64,000 nt of DNA from Bordetella petrii (lineage in GTDB: Bacteria > Pseudomonadota > Gammaproteobacteria > Burkholderiales > Burkholderiaceae_B): NCBI GenBank assembly GCA_017745595.1, contig WMBV01000006.1:62001-126000 (forward strand). The letters are read 5' to 3'. Shown in pieces: positions 34,077 to 42,994 of this stretch. Position numbers and translations under genes: made by a program. Numbering within the stretch: position 1 is the stretch's first letter; the number at the start of each line of letters is the position of its first letter. The notes under the pieces are model-generated. The model saw only the letters and a list, made by a program, of their open reading frames with translations. It was not told the origin of the DNA and made no database searches.

Positions 34077-34832
34077 CTAGTCCCACAAGATGCCGCCATC
34101 GACGTTGATCGATTGGCCGGTCACGTTGTCGGCCAGGCTGGAGCACAGATAGACCACCGCGTCGGCGATATGGTGCGGCGTGCTCATGCGTCCGAGCGAC
34201 GAGTCCCTGATCATGTTGGCAATAATATCCGGGGTCGCGGCTGCCAGGCGGTCCATGAGTTCGGTCCGGGTGGGGCCCGGGCAAACGGCGTTGACGTTGA
34301 TGCCGAACTCGCCGAGCTCGGTGGCGGCGACCCGCGCCGTAATCAGCGCGGTCGCTTTCGATGCCGCGTAACAGGCGTTCGAGGTCCCTTTTGCGCCCTT
34401 GGCCGCGATCGACGCAATATTGACGATCTTGCCGCCGCCGCGCCCCTTCATGTGGGCGGCGACGCGCTGCATGCAAAAGAACATGCCTTTGCTGTTGATG
34501 GATTGAATCCAGTCCCAGTCGGCCTCGGTGATATCGAGTATGCCGATCCGCTTCGACACGCCCGCGTTATTGGCCAGACAATCGACATGGCCCAGGATCT
34601 CGATCGACCGGGCGACCAGATTGTCGATGGAGTTCAGGTCGGCCGCATCGAATTCAACGAAATGGGCCTGGCCGCCTTCTTGGCGCAGGGCGGCTTCGAG
34701 CGCCCTGCCGCGCTCGACGTCGCGGTCGGCAATAACAACGTTCGCGCCCTCAGCGACGAAACGCTCGCTGATGCCCTTGCCTATTCCCGCCGCGGCGCCC
34801 GTGACCACCGCATTCTTGTTCTTCAAAAGCAC
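34077..34832 (-). CDS. Short-chain dehydrogenase/reductase
   Basis: 251 residues, with a GTG start at 34832 preferred because GGGAGA lies 6 bases upstream; an ATG at 34859 has no such site. The motifs are TGAAAGIG near 11-18, NNAG near 88-91, Ser141, Tyr155 and Lys159 (YAASK), and a VDGG end. It is an NAD(P)-dependent alcohol or 3-hydroxyacyl-CoA dehydrogenase. It lies downstream of another SDR in the minus-strand operon that starts at about 40.2 kb. Confidence 0.88.
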   Translation of the reverse strand: MLLKNKNAVVTGAAAGIGKGISERFVAEGANVVIADRDVERGRALEAALRQEGGQAHFVEFDAADLNSIDNLVARSIEILGHVDCLANNAGVSKRIGILDITEADWDWIQSINSKGMFFCMQRVAAHMKGRGGGKIVNIASIAAKGAKGTSNACYAASKATALITARVAATELGEFGINVNAVCPGPTRTELMDRLAAATPDIIANMIRDSSLGRMSTPHHIADAVVYLCSSLADNVTGQSINVDGGILWD

Positions 34833-34882
34833 GTCGCGTCTCCCGTTGACGACATCCATGGGCGGCACGCCCGAATTGACGA

Positions 34883-35689
34883 CTACCGTTGCGAGAACTC
34901 CGCGATCTGCGGCGCGCGGGAATTGCCGAGCGTGAACATCAGTCCGGCCGTCTGGAAGCCGCCGTCGACGTTGAGCGTGTGCCCGGTCACGTAACTGGAC
35001 TCGTCGGAGGCCAGAAAGATCGCCGCTTCCGCCACCTCTTCCGGCCGCCCGAGCCTGCGCTGCGGTATCGTGTAGACATAGGCTCTGCGCTGGTCCTGAT
35101 CGAGCAGGGGTTCGGCGAGCGGCGTCACGATCGGGCCGGGCGCGATGCTGTTGATCGTGATGCCGCTGGCGGCAAGCTCCGCGGACATGGATTTCGTCAG
35201 GGCATCGAGGCCGCCTTTCGACGCCCCGTAAGCCGCCCGCCCGACCCCGCCGCACTGGCCCGAAATCGAAGAAACATTGATGATGCGGCCATAGCGGTTC
35301 TGCTCCATGAAGCGAACCGCCGACTGCGCGCAGAAAAATGCCCCGACGAGATTGATCGAGAGAATGCGGTTGAGTTCGGCCCGCGTCGTCTCGGTGAACG
35401 GCTTGATCAGCGAGATGCCGGCATTGTTGAACAGGATGTCGATGCGCCCGAAGCGTTCGACCGTTGCCTCGGGCAGCCTCTCGGCATCGCCTTCCCGGGC
35501 AAGATCGATCTGCATCCATGCCACCTGCGCCCCGGCATCTTGAAGCGATTTGCCGACTTTGGCCACGGCCTCGCCATTGATGTCGGCCAGCATCAGCCGC
35601 GCGCCTTCGCGGGCGAAAGCGCGCGCGGTCGCGGCCCCGATCCCGCTGCCGGCGCCGGTCACCGCGGCAACCTTGTCTAATAGCCTCAT
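34883..35689 (-). CDS. Short-chain dehydrogenase/reductase
   Basis: 268 residues from MRLLDKVAAVTG (AGGGAGA 7 bases upstream). It has TGAGSGIG near 11-18, NNAG near 89-92, Ser141, Tyr154 and Lys158 (YGASK), then IAPGPIVTPL and VDGG. After the SDR core, about 20 extra residues (FQTAGLMFTLGNSRA and on) extend the C-terminus. It is probably an alcohol or 3-hydroxyacyl-CoA dehydrogenase. It follows livF of set 2 by 23 bp. Confidence 0.88.
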   Translation of the reverse strand: MRLLDKVAAVTGAGSGIGAATARAFAREGARLMLADINGEAVAKVGKSLQDAGAQVAWMQIDLAREGDAERLPEATVERFGRIDILFNNAGISLIKPFTETTRAELNRILSINLVGAFFCAQSAVRFMEQNRYGRIINVSSISGQCGGVGRAAYGASKGGLDALTKSMSAELAASGITINSIAPGPIVTPLAEPLLDQDQRRAYVYTIPQRRLGRPEEVAEAAIFLASDESSYVTGHTLNVDGGFQTAGLMFTLGNSRAPQIAEFSQR

Positions 35690-35712
35690 GGGCTTCTCCC
35701 TACCGCGTCTTA

Positions 35713-36360
35713 TCAAGAGCCGATGTTGCCCTTTTCGATCATGTATTTTCTATTGCATATCATGTCGGCGAACTTCACATTCTGTTCCGCGATAAGCATG
35801 GCCACGCCGCGCTCCAGCAATCGGCGCAATGCGTCGACCAGGCGCAGAACGATGATGGGAGCCAGACCCTCGGTCGGCTCGTCGAGCAGCAGCAGCTTGG
35901 GCTTGAGCAGCATCGCGCGCCCCATCGCCACCATCTGGCGCTCGCCGCCCGACAGCTTGCCGGCATTGCGTTCGCGCAGTTTCTCCAGTTCGGGAAAAAG
36001 TTCGAACACCGGCAATAGATCGCTTTCGGTGGGCTTCGGCAGACCGATAGCCAGATTCTCGGAAACGGTCAGGTTCTTGAAAAGCCGGCCGCCACTGGGA
36101 ACGATCGCGATACCGCCCTGCACGCGACGATGCGCCGGAAGATTGGAGAATTCCTGGCCATCGAGCAAGATGGAGCCCTTCGTGTTGCTGATCAAGCCGG
36201 CAATGGATGAGATGAACGTGGTCTTGCCCGCGCCATTCCTGCCCACCAGACCCACCACTTCGCCGCTGCCGACATAGAGGCTGGCATCGCGCACTACCGT
36301 CACGATGCCGTAGCCGGCATCGAGCCCGCTGACCTGGAACATCGGCTCAGAGATTTTCAC
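35713..36360 (-). CDS. livF: Branched-chain-type ABC importer, ATPase LivF (set 2)
   Basis: About 215 residues, with Walker A GRNGAGKTT, signature LSGGERQ and Walker B LLLLDEPTEGLAP. The start is uncertain: GTG at 36360 (MKISEPMFQV), ATG at 36342 or ATG at 36387. It is shorter than most LivF proteins (about 235), ending soon after AEQNVKFADMICNRKYMIEKG. The missing tail is the last helix region, so activity is still likely. Confidence 0.86.
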   Translation of the reverse strand: MKISEPMFQVSGLDAGYGIVTVVRDASLYVGSGEVVGLVGRNGAGKTTFISSIAGLISNTKGSILLDGQEFSNLPAHRRVQGGIAIVPSGGRLFKNLTVSENLAIGLPKPTESDLLPVFELFPELEKLRERNAGKLSGGERQMVAMGRAMLLKPKLLLLDEPTEGLAPIIVLRLVDALRRLLERGVAMLIAEQNVKFADMICNRKYMIEKGNIGS

Positions 36361-37108
36361 CAAAGTAGACCTCGCGAACTCGCTCATTAGCCCTGACTTC
36401 GGCCGGGCTGCCGTTTACGATGACCTCGCCCGCCGCCAGCACGACGATGCGGGTGGCGAAGCTGAAGACGATACTCATGTCATGCTCGACGAAAAGAATG
36501 GGAATATCGTTCTTCTGTGTAATTGCGCTGATATGCGCCAGGCATTCTTCCGATTCCGCGACACCCATGCCTGCCGTCGGCTCGTCCAGCAAAAGGATTT
36601 TCGGGCTGGACGACAAGGCAACCGCCAGTTCAAGCGACCGCTGGTCGCCATGGGATAGCTGGCCGGCGGGAAGATCCATGCGATCGGCAAGGCCCACTTC
36701 TTCGAGCAGCGCAACAGCGCGATCGCGGTGCCGCCGCACGGCAAGGCCGAACGGCTGCCAGGCCTGGCGCTGCGCGAGCGCAATGCCGATCTGGACGTTC
36801 TCGAGCGTGCTGAGGGTCTTGAAGACACTGCTGACTTGAAACGAGCGGGCCAGGCCCAGGCGCACGCGGCGCCAGGGCGGCATTTTGGTGACGTCCTTGC
36901 CGAATATGCTGACCGTGCCGCTGTCCGGCGTTTTCCGGCCGGTGAGCAGATCGAAAAAGGTCGTTTTGCCGGCACCATTGGGGCCGATAATGGCCACGAC
37001 CTCACCGCGATGGACGTTGACCGAGGCGCCGCGCACCGCCGTAAAGGTGCCGAACGACTTCGTCAGATTGTCGGCGGACAGGACGGTCTGGGTAGACGTC
37101 GTAGTCAT
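36347..37108 (-). CDS. livG: Branched-chain-type ABC importer, ATPase LivG (set 2)
   Basis: 253 residues: Walker A GPNGAGKTT, RSFQVSSVFKTLSTLEN, signature LSHGDQRSLELA and Walker B LLLDEPTAGMG. The ATG overlaps the livM stop by 4 bases (ATGA) with GAGG upstream, showing translational coupling. Confidence 0.9.
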   Translation of the reverse strand: MTTTSTQTVLSADNLTKSFGTFTAVRGASVNVHRGEVVAIIGPNGAGKTTFFDLLTGRKTPDSGTVSIFGKDVTKMPPWRRVRLGLARSFQVSSVFKTLSTLENVQIGIALAQRQAWQPFGLAVRRHRDRAVALLEEVGLADRMDLPAGQLSHGDQRSLELAVALSSSPKILLLDEPTAGMGVAESEECLAHISAITQKNDIPILFVEHDMSIVFSFATRIVVLAAGEVIVNGSPAEVRANERVREVYFGENL

Positions 37109-38070
37109 GCGCGCACCTCATTGCTGGCAAGCCGCCGTGAAGCCTGGAATTTGGCGAAGAACGAGCGCACTGAGGCCCCGATCCCTTCCGGTAGAAGAAT
37201 CGCGCAGCCGATGACGATAAGGCCCACGGCCAGATCGGCATGATCCGAATAGCGCTGGATATTGGAACGGGCCAGTTCAAGCAGGACGGCGCCCGCGATC
37301 GGGCCAAGAAAGGTCGACCGCCCCCCCAAGGCCACCATGACGAGCAATTCGGTTCCGGTTGTCCACGAGATGATGTGCGGATCGACCGACCGGTTGATCG
37401 CCGCGGCCACGATACCCAGCAAGGCCCCGATCACGCCGGTAATGACGAAGGCGCTGAACTCGTAAAGCTTGGGATTGCCCCCGAGCGAAGCCACCCGGTC
37501 GGCGTTGTCGCGCACGGCACGCAAGGTCGCGCCGAACGGAGAAGCCAGAAGCACCAGGAGCACCAGGCAAATGGCCGTCGTGCTGCACACGACGAGCAGG
37601 TATTGCGCGGCGTCGCTTTCGAGCCATTGGGGCACCAGGATGCCGACCAGGCCGTCATCGCCGCCCGTCAGGTCGTAGTTGCGGGCCGCCAGCACATAGA
37701 AGACCTGCGCGATGGCCAAGGTAAGCAGCGCGAAAAACAGCGACCGCGCCCGTAAAGCCACCGCCCCGACAAAACATGCCACCACGATCGCGATCGGGAC
37801 GGCAAGCAAGGCGCCTTCCGCGAAGGAAAGATCGTATTTGATGTTCGCGATCGCGACCGTGTAGGCGCCCACGCCGAGAAACATGCCCTGGCAGGTAGAG
37901 ATCAGTCCCGCATTGCCTATGAGCAGGTTCAGGGCCATTGCCGCGCCGGCGAAAAGCGCGACGCGGGCGAGCGAATGCAGCCGTACCTCGGGTACCACCC
38001 ACACCAGGGCGGCGCTGAGCGCGCCTATGGCGAGGATAAGGGCGACCTGCCGGATTGAAAGACGTTCCAC
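37105..38070 (-). CDS. livM: Branched-chain-type ABC importer, permease LivM (set 2)
   Basis: About 321 residues with eight to ten membrane segments. Family blocks are NLLIGNAGLISTCQGMFLGV near 47, TGGDDGLVGI near 135 and LRAVRDNADRVASLGG near 185. A GTG at 38070 with GAGG 8-9 bases upstream is the preferred start; an upstream in-frame ATG would overlap livH by 40 bases. Confidence 0.87.
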   Translation of the reverse strand: MERLSIRQVALILAIGALSAALVWVVPEVRLHSLARVALFAGAAMALNLLIGNAGLISTCQGMFLGVGAYTVAIANIKYDLSFAEGALLAVPIAIVVACFVGAVALRARSLFFALLTLAIAQVFYVLAARNYDLTGGDDGLVGILVPQWLESDAAQYLLVVCSTTAICLVLLVLLASPFGATLRAVRDNADRVASLGGNPKLYEFSAFVITGVIGALLGIVAAAINRSVDPHIISWTTGTELLVMVALGGRSTFLGPIAGAVLLELARSNIQRYSDHADLAVGLIVIGCAILLPEGIGASVRSFFAKFQASRRLASNEVRA

Positions 38071-38080
38071 AGCGCGATCC

Positions 38081-38959
38081 TCAGTGCTGAATGATTGTGC
38101 GAAGCCCGGAAGGCCTGACAAAGAGAACGATCACCATGAGCGCGAAGATGACGACTTCGCTTCCCTGGTCTATGAAGATCGTCGACACGGCTTCCGCGAC
38201 GCCGACAACGACGGCGGCGGTCAGCGCTCCCCACACCGAACCGAGCCCGCCGATGACGATGATCGCGAAGGCGATCACCACCATCTGGACATCGAGCGTG
38301 GCATTGACGGCCCCCCGGGGAGCGGCGACCACGCCGGCGATGCCCGCGAGCAGCGCCGAAATCGCCATTACCCGGGTGCGCAGCACTTTCACGTCGACCC
38401 CGACCGCGCCCAGCATTGCCGGGTCATCGACCGCGGCTCTTATCAGCCGGCCCGTGCGGCTCTTGGACAGCAGGTACCAGAGGCCGACGGACACGATGGC
38501 CGTCACCACGACCACGGCAACCTGGTACTGGGCAATGCGGATACCGCCGATTTCGATAAAGCCGCGCAGCAGGTCGGGCGCCTCGGCCGAGCGGGGCAAC
38601 GAGCCGAAGACCGACCTGGTGAGATTGTTGATGACCAGAACGAGGCCGAACGTCAGCAGCAGTTGTCCCCAGATGCCGCTTTCGTACACCCGCCGAAAGA
38701 GCGATACCTCGAGCACGACGCTCAGCACCATGATGAGCAGGGGCACGACGATCAGGGCAACCGGCAGGCCCAGGTTCGCGCCGAGCTGCATGATGATCGT
38801 GGTAGCCGAGAAAGCCGCCACCATGAAGAACGAACCGTGAGCCAGATTGACCACCCCCAGGGCGCCCCATACTAAAGTCAGGCCCGAGGCAACCAGGAAG
38901 TACAGCGCCCCGGTTGCGATCCCGGTCAGGACTTGCGCGAAGAACAATTGCGTAAGCAT
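38081..38959 (-). CDS. livH: Branched-chain-type ABC importer, permease LivH (set 2)
   Basis: 292 residues. LivH hallmarks are SGLTLVWGALGVVNLAHGSF near 25-44, RAAVDDPAMLGAVGVD near 173 and GGLGSVWGALTAA near 238. It ends in RPSGLRTIIQH. It follows the binding-protein gene by 26 bp. Confidence 0.9.
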   Translation of the reverse strand: MLTQLFFAQVLTGIATGALYFLVASGLTLVWGALGVVNLAHGSFFMVAAFSATTIIMQLGANLGLPVALIVVPLLIMVLSVVLEVSLFRRVYESGIWGQLLLTFGLVLVINNLTRSVFGSLPRSAEAPDLLRGFIEIGGIRIAQYQVAVVVVTAIVSVGLWYLLSKSRTGRLIRAAVDDPAMLGAVGVDVKVLRTRVMAISALLAGIAGVVAAPRGAVNATLDVQMVVIAFAIIVIGGLGSVWGALTAAVVVGVAEAVSTIFIDQGSEVVIFALMVIVLFVRPSGLRTIIQH

Positions 38960-38985
38960 CTGTCATCAACCTCATTCAGCCGTGA

Positions 38986-40209
38986 TCACTTGCCACGCAT
39001 GGACCGCAAGTCTTCTTCGGACGGACGAACCGTTTTTCCAGGAATGATGTCCGTGATGTTCAGAACAGGCTGGCCAAAGGCCTGGTCCTGGGCAACCGTG
39101 CCGATATAGATGGGAACTTCGGCCTGGTGGTCGAACTCGCCGATACGGAAGGGGCCGCGAACCGATTGGAACTCGCCGCCGCCGATAACGCCGACGACGT
39201 CTTTCGGTTCAACCGATTTGGCCTTCGTGGCGGCCTGCGCCCAGGTCATCACGCAATCGTAGGCCAGCGTCGTCCAGTCGGAGGGATAGAAACCGTACTC
39301 TTTCTTGAAGCCTTCGACGTAAGCCTTGCTTTCGGGCGACAGGGTAAGCAGAAGATTGGCGGGTGCCCGCTGGAACCCCTCGGTGCCGACGGCGGCATCG
39401 CCTCCCAGGGCCTTCAGGGTATTGCCGTCGTAGAGCGCGATGAACTTGTTGTCGATCTGCTTGAAGAAGCCCAGCGCATTCGCCTGCTTCGTGAACGTGA
39501 TGAGGTCGGAGCCGAACAGGAACGTCCACACGTAGTCTGGCTTCGCCGCCAGGATCTTGTTCAGGGACGCGGAGTAATCCGTTGCGCCGAACTTGGGATA
39601 TTCTTCTACGACGATTTCGGCTTTCGGGTTGAGCTCTTTTATGAACTGCTTGAAGCGGTTCGCGCCCGAACGCCCGCCGGCATAGTCGGCGGACACGACG
39701 GCATAGCGCACATAGGGCTTCTTCGCCAGGCGCGCGGCAAGCGCGCGCGCTTCCATGTAGGAACTGGCTCCTATCTGGAACACATAAGGATGGTAGCCCT
39801 TGATGGTGATGTCGTCCGAGTTCGCCGAATTGGCGCACATCGGCACCTTGAACCGCGCCGCCACCGCCTTGCTCACGGCAATGGCGCTGGCGGACGATTG
39901 AGGCGAGGACAAGAATTTGGCGCCGTCTCGCACGAGGTTGGTCGCCTGGTCGACCGCCCGCTGCGGGTTGGTGCCGTTATCCTGGTAACGCAGGTCCAGC
40001 TTCTTGCCCAGCACCCCGCCGCGCTCATTGAGCACCTTGACCGCGTACTGAGTTCCGTTGAGAACATCGCGCCCCACGTCCGCCGCGGCACCGCTCAAGT
40101 CGAACGACCCGGCGATCGGGATCGTCTCTTCTGCGCGTACCGAATTCGAAGCTGCAAGCCCTCCAATCGCCACCAACATCGTGGCACATGCCATGCGCAT
40201 CATGCTCAT
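38986..40209 (-). CDS. Periplasmic branched-chain-type binding protein (set 2)
   Basis: 407 residues with a Sec signal peptide (MACATMLVAIGGLAASNSVRA, cleaved near residue 26). The mature start TIPIAGSFDLSGAAADVGRD is a Peripla_BP_6 fold. AGGGGG lies just before the ATG. It is the first gene of the minus-strand operon livK-H-M-G-F-SDR-SDR, with an operator-like repeat 170 bp upstream. The substrate is unknown. Confidence 0.88.
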   Translation of the reverse strand: MSMMRMACATMLVAIGGLAASNSVRAEETIPIAGSFDLSGAAADVGRDVLNGTQYAVKVLNERGGVLGKKLDLRYQDNGTNPQRAVDQATNLVRDGAKFLSSPQSSASAIAVSKAVAARFKVPMCANSANSDDITIKGYHPYVFQIGASSYMEARALAARLAKKPYVRYAVVSADYAGGRSGANRFKQFIKELNPKAEIVVEEYPKFGATDYSASLNKILAAKPDYVWTFLFGSDLITFTKQANALGFFKQIDNKFIALYDGNTLKALGGDAAVGTEGFQRAPANLLLTLSPESKAYVEGFKKEYGFYPSDWTTLAYDCVMTWAQAATKAKSVEPKDVVGVIGGGEFQSVRGPFRIGEFDHQAEVPIYIGTVAQDQAFGQPVLNITDIIPGKTVRPSEEDLRSMRGK

Positions 40210-40381
40210 CTTGTCCCCCTTTCTATTCGTTCAAGCTTTCGTGCCCAACAGGGTGCACGGCGGCGCCGGACTATCGCTTTTCCCGGCCAGTTCTCATTGC
40301 GTAGAACGGATCAAATGAAAACGCCGGGCTGAACCCATTACATAGATGAAGCTGGCACACAACAACACGTTTTCTCAAATG

Positions 40382-40396
40382 TTCCGTGCTGCGGAA
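40382..40396. promoter_or_regulatory. Candidate IclR operator TTCCGTGCTGCGGAA
   Basis: A perfect 5+5+5 inverted repeat in the 222-bp gap upstream of the set-2 binding-protein gene. It is the most symmetrical of the sites found in this locus. Confidence 0.65.
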
Positions 40397-40431
40397 AGGC
40401 GCTCGCCGCGCCTGTCCAGCCGATATCGCCG

Positions 40432-41355
40432 CTATGAATCGGCGGCCCCGGATGCCGGGGACCGGACTTCGGCGCCCCCTTGTTCCTCGATCAACTTGAG
40501 AATCGTGGAAAAATCCTGGTCACCCCAGCCTTTCCGCGCGGCCGCGTCCCAGATATCGGCGGCCGCCTGCATGACCTTCGCGGGCACACCCAGCGCCGCC
40601 GCCTCGTCAAGGCCGAGATGGACGTCTTTCTCGACGATCGACAGGCGGGCACCGAAGTCGAAGCTGCCCGACAGGCCCACGCGGCCCAGGATGTCGCCCG
40701 CCGACGCACTGTGGCCCGTTCCCGCGCGCAGCACATCGAGCATGACCGCCGCGTCGAGGCCGGCCTTGGCTCCCATGACCAGGCCTTCGGAAGCCGCCAC
40801 GAGATTCGTGGCCATGAGAATGTTATTGACCAGCTTCATGACCTGCGCCTGGCCCGCCTTGTCGCCCAGCACGTAGACCTGCCTGCCGATCCGCAAGAGC
40901 CAGGGCCTGACCTGGGCAACGGCTTGCGCGGGGCCGGACATCATCATGGCGAGCCTGCCTTCGCGCGCTGCCGGAGGCCCACCGCTGATGGGGGCATCGA
41001 CGGCCTGAATCCCCTTCGCGGCAAGGCCCTGGGCGATCGACTCGATGCAAGTCCTGCCGATGGTCGACATCTCGACGTAGACGCCGACCTTGCCGCCATG
41101 GCAGACGCCGTCCGGCCCCAAGGCAACCGCCGCACTGACCTCGCGGCTCGGCAGGCAGGCGAATACGATAGTGGCGGCGTCCGCGACCTGGCGCGGCGAA
41201 CCGTGCGGCGTCGCGCCGCGGGACACAAACCGCTCCATCGCCGCCGCAGAGGGATCGTAGACATGCAGTTCGATATCGTCGGCAATAAGGCGCTCAGCCA
41301 TGGAGCCCCCCATTTGGCCGAGTCCGATGAAACCAAGCACTGTTTTATTAGGCAT
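40432..41355 (-). CDS. NAD(P)-dependent beta-hydroxyacid dehydrogenase (3-hydroxyisobutyrate dehydrogenase family)
   Basis: 307 residues. The Rossmann motif GLGQMGGSMAERL starts at residue 11, the substrate loop DAPISGGPPAAREGRLAMM is near 118-136, and the catalytic Lys lies in the helix QVMKLVNNILMATNL near 173. It oxidises a beta-hydroxyacid to the semialdehyde or 3-oxoacid. It is the last gene of a three-gene minus-strand group with an SDR and an HpaI-type aldolase, suggesting joint handling of a branched hydroxyacid. Confidence 0.9.
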   Translation of the reverse strand: MPNKTVLGFIGLGQMGGSMAERLIADDIELHVYDPSAAAMERFVSRGATPHGSPRQVADAATIVFACLPSREVSAAVALGPDGVCHGGKVGVYVEMSTIGRTCIESIAQGLAAKGIQAVDAPISGGPPAAREGRLAMMMSGPAQAVAQVRPWLLRIGRQVYVLGDKAGQAQVMKLVNNILMATNLVAASEGLVMGAKAGLDAAVMLDVLRAGTGHSASAGDILGRVGLSGSFDFGARLSIVEKDVHLGLDEAAALGVPAKVMQAAADIWDAAARKGWGDQDFSTILKLIEEQGGAEVRSPASGAADS

Positions 41356-41437
41356 GGGAATCCTGATTCAGGTATGACGGCGAACGGGTAGAAACGGTGC
41401 GATTCGAACCGTATTCATGCAAAGCGTTGTGCAGCAA

Positions 41438-42190
41438 TCACGACATCGTCACGCCGCTGTCGACCGGCAGAATATGGCCCGTCGTCCGTCGCGACTCATC
41501 GCTGGCCAGGTACAGGATCGCGTAGGCGACGTCGATCGGGTCGACGAGACCCAGCAGATAGCGCTCGGCAATCTTGGCCGTGACGCCGTCCTGCTCGAAT
41601 ATCCGTTTCGCCCGTTCGGTCAGCGTGGCAGCGGGGGCTACCGCGTTTACCCTGATGTTATGCTGCGCGAACTCGACGGCCATGGACATCGTCAGCGCGG
41701 TGACCGCGCCCTTGGCCGCGGTATAGGAATCCTTCATCGGCGTGCCCATCAGCGCGCACATCGACGAGGCATTGACGATGGATCCGCCGCCGCGCTTGAT
41801 CATGTGCGGAACCGCAAAACGGCAGCCGAGCCACGTACCGAAAAGGTCGATTTCGATCTTTTTACGGAATTCTTCGAAGGGCGCCGTCGTGACCGGCCCG
41901 TCGTTGATCGTCGAGCCGCCCACGTTGTTGTAGAGGATGTCCAGTCCGCCAAAGGTGGACACGCAGTTTTCGATGGCCGCCCGGACGTCATCGGGCTGCG
42001 TGACATCCGTCTTGCAGAAAACGGCTTGCCCGCCTTGGGCATTGATGTCCGCCGCCGCCGTGCTGCCCGTTTTCTCGTCGAACTCGGCGATAAGAACTTT
42101 CGCCCCTTCCTTCGCGAACAGCACGGCGGTTTCTCGACCGATTCCCGCGCCCGCGCCGGTTATCAAGGCAATCTTGTTCTGCAGTCTCAC
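41438..42190 (-). CDS. Short-chain dehydrogenase/reductase (paralogue of the 10.4-kb SDR)
   Basis: 250 residues with a GTG start behind GGGAGAGA. Motifs: TGAGAGIG near 11-18, NNVGG in place of NNAG, Ser142, Tyr156 and Lys160 (YTAAK), ending VDSGVTMS. It resembles the SDR at 10390-11139 along its whole length (GGST, SDESR-TTGHI, VDSGVT). The two lie at opposite ends of the locus, so one probably arose by duplication. Confidence 0.89.
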   Translation of the reverse strand: MRLQNKIALITGAGAGIGRETAVLFAKEGAKVLIAEFDEKTGSTAAADINAQGGQAVFCKTDVTQPDDVRAAIENCVSTFGGLDILYNNVGGSTINDGPVTTAPFEEFRKKIEIDLFGTWLGCRFAVPHMIKRGGGSIVNASSMCALMGTPMKDSYTAAKGAVTALTMSMAVEFAQHNIRVNAVAPAATLTERAKRIFEQDGVTAKIAERYLLGLVDPIDVAYAILYLASDESRRTTGHILPVDSGVTMS

Positions 42191-42220
42191 TCTGTCTCTC
42201 CCTTTTCGGCCGCCGCGATT

Positions 42221-42994
42221 TCATCTTGATCGCAGCGGCATCATGAGTTCGCGCAATTGACGTATCAGCAGGCCGATATCGGAACCCAGCCCGATCATGC
42301 CGAAGCCTTCTTGCAGGCGCCGCTGGATGTCCTGGGGACCGGTGCCGATCATCCCGGTGCAGATGCCGCGATCGGCCGCGAGCCGCTGCATCCGCAGGAT
42401 CTCTTCGGCAATGCCCGGGCCTTCCCAAACCGCGAGATGGCCGAAGCTTTGCGACAGGTCCGCCGAGCCGAAGAAAATCGCCTCCAGCCCGGGCACGGCC
42501 AGGATTTCCGCGATGTTCGCCGCGGCTTCGGTGGTTTCGATCACCGGAATGATCATGGTTTCTTGATTGGCGACAGCGACATAGCGTTCTATGTCCATGC
42601 CCCACCGCAAGGCGCGCTCGTGGCCCAGTCCGCGCCTGCCGACCAGCGGATAGCGGGCATGGCTGAAGGCCTCGGCCAGCTCGGCCGCGTCGCGGATCAG
42701 TGGCAGCAACACACCATGGGCGCCGAGATCGAGCGCCCGCTTGATCGTGTCGACCGCGGCGGTGGGCACGCGCACGATCACGGCGAGGTCGCTGCCCTTC
42801 GCCGCGCGCAGGTGGTCGACGACATCGCGGTATCCCAGGCTGCCATGTTCCATGTCGATGCAGACCCAGTCGAGACCGAGCTCGGCGGCGACTTCGGTTA
42901 CGGTCGCGCTTTCGAGCGTGACCCAAAGGCCGAACGTGGCATCGCCGGACTGGAGCTTCCTGCGCAGGGGGTTCGAAAATGGCGGCGATGGCAT
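42221..42994 (-). CDS. HpcH/HpaI family aldolase
   Basis: A 257-residue class II pyruvate aldolase. Family blocks are FGLWVTLESATVTEVAAELG near 21-40, DWVCIDMEHG near 42-51, RVPTA near 75, and the metal-binding Glu/Asp region PGLEAIFFGSADLSQSFG near 167-184. It cleaves or forms a 4-hydroxy-2-oxoacid. It is the first gene of the aldolase-SDR-dehydrogenase group. Confidence 0.9.
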   Translation of the reverse strand: MPSPPFSNPLRRKLQSGDATFGLWVTLESATVTEVAAELGLDWVCIDMEHGSLGYRDVVDHLRAAKGSDLAVIVRVPTAAVDTIKRALDLGAHGVLLPLIRDAAELAEAFSHARYPLVGRRGLGHERALRWGMDIERYVAVANQETMIIPVIETTEAAANIAEILAVPGLEAIFFGSADLSQSFGHLAVWEGPGIAEEILRMQRLAADRGICTGMIGTGPQDIQRRLQEGFGMIGLGSDIGLLIRQLRELMMPLRSR

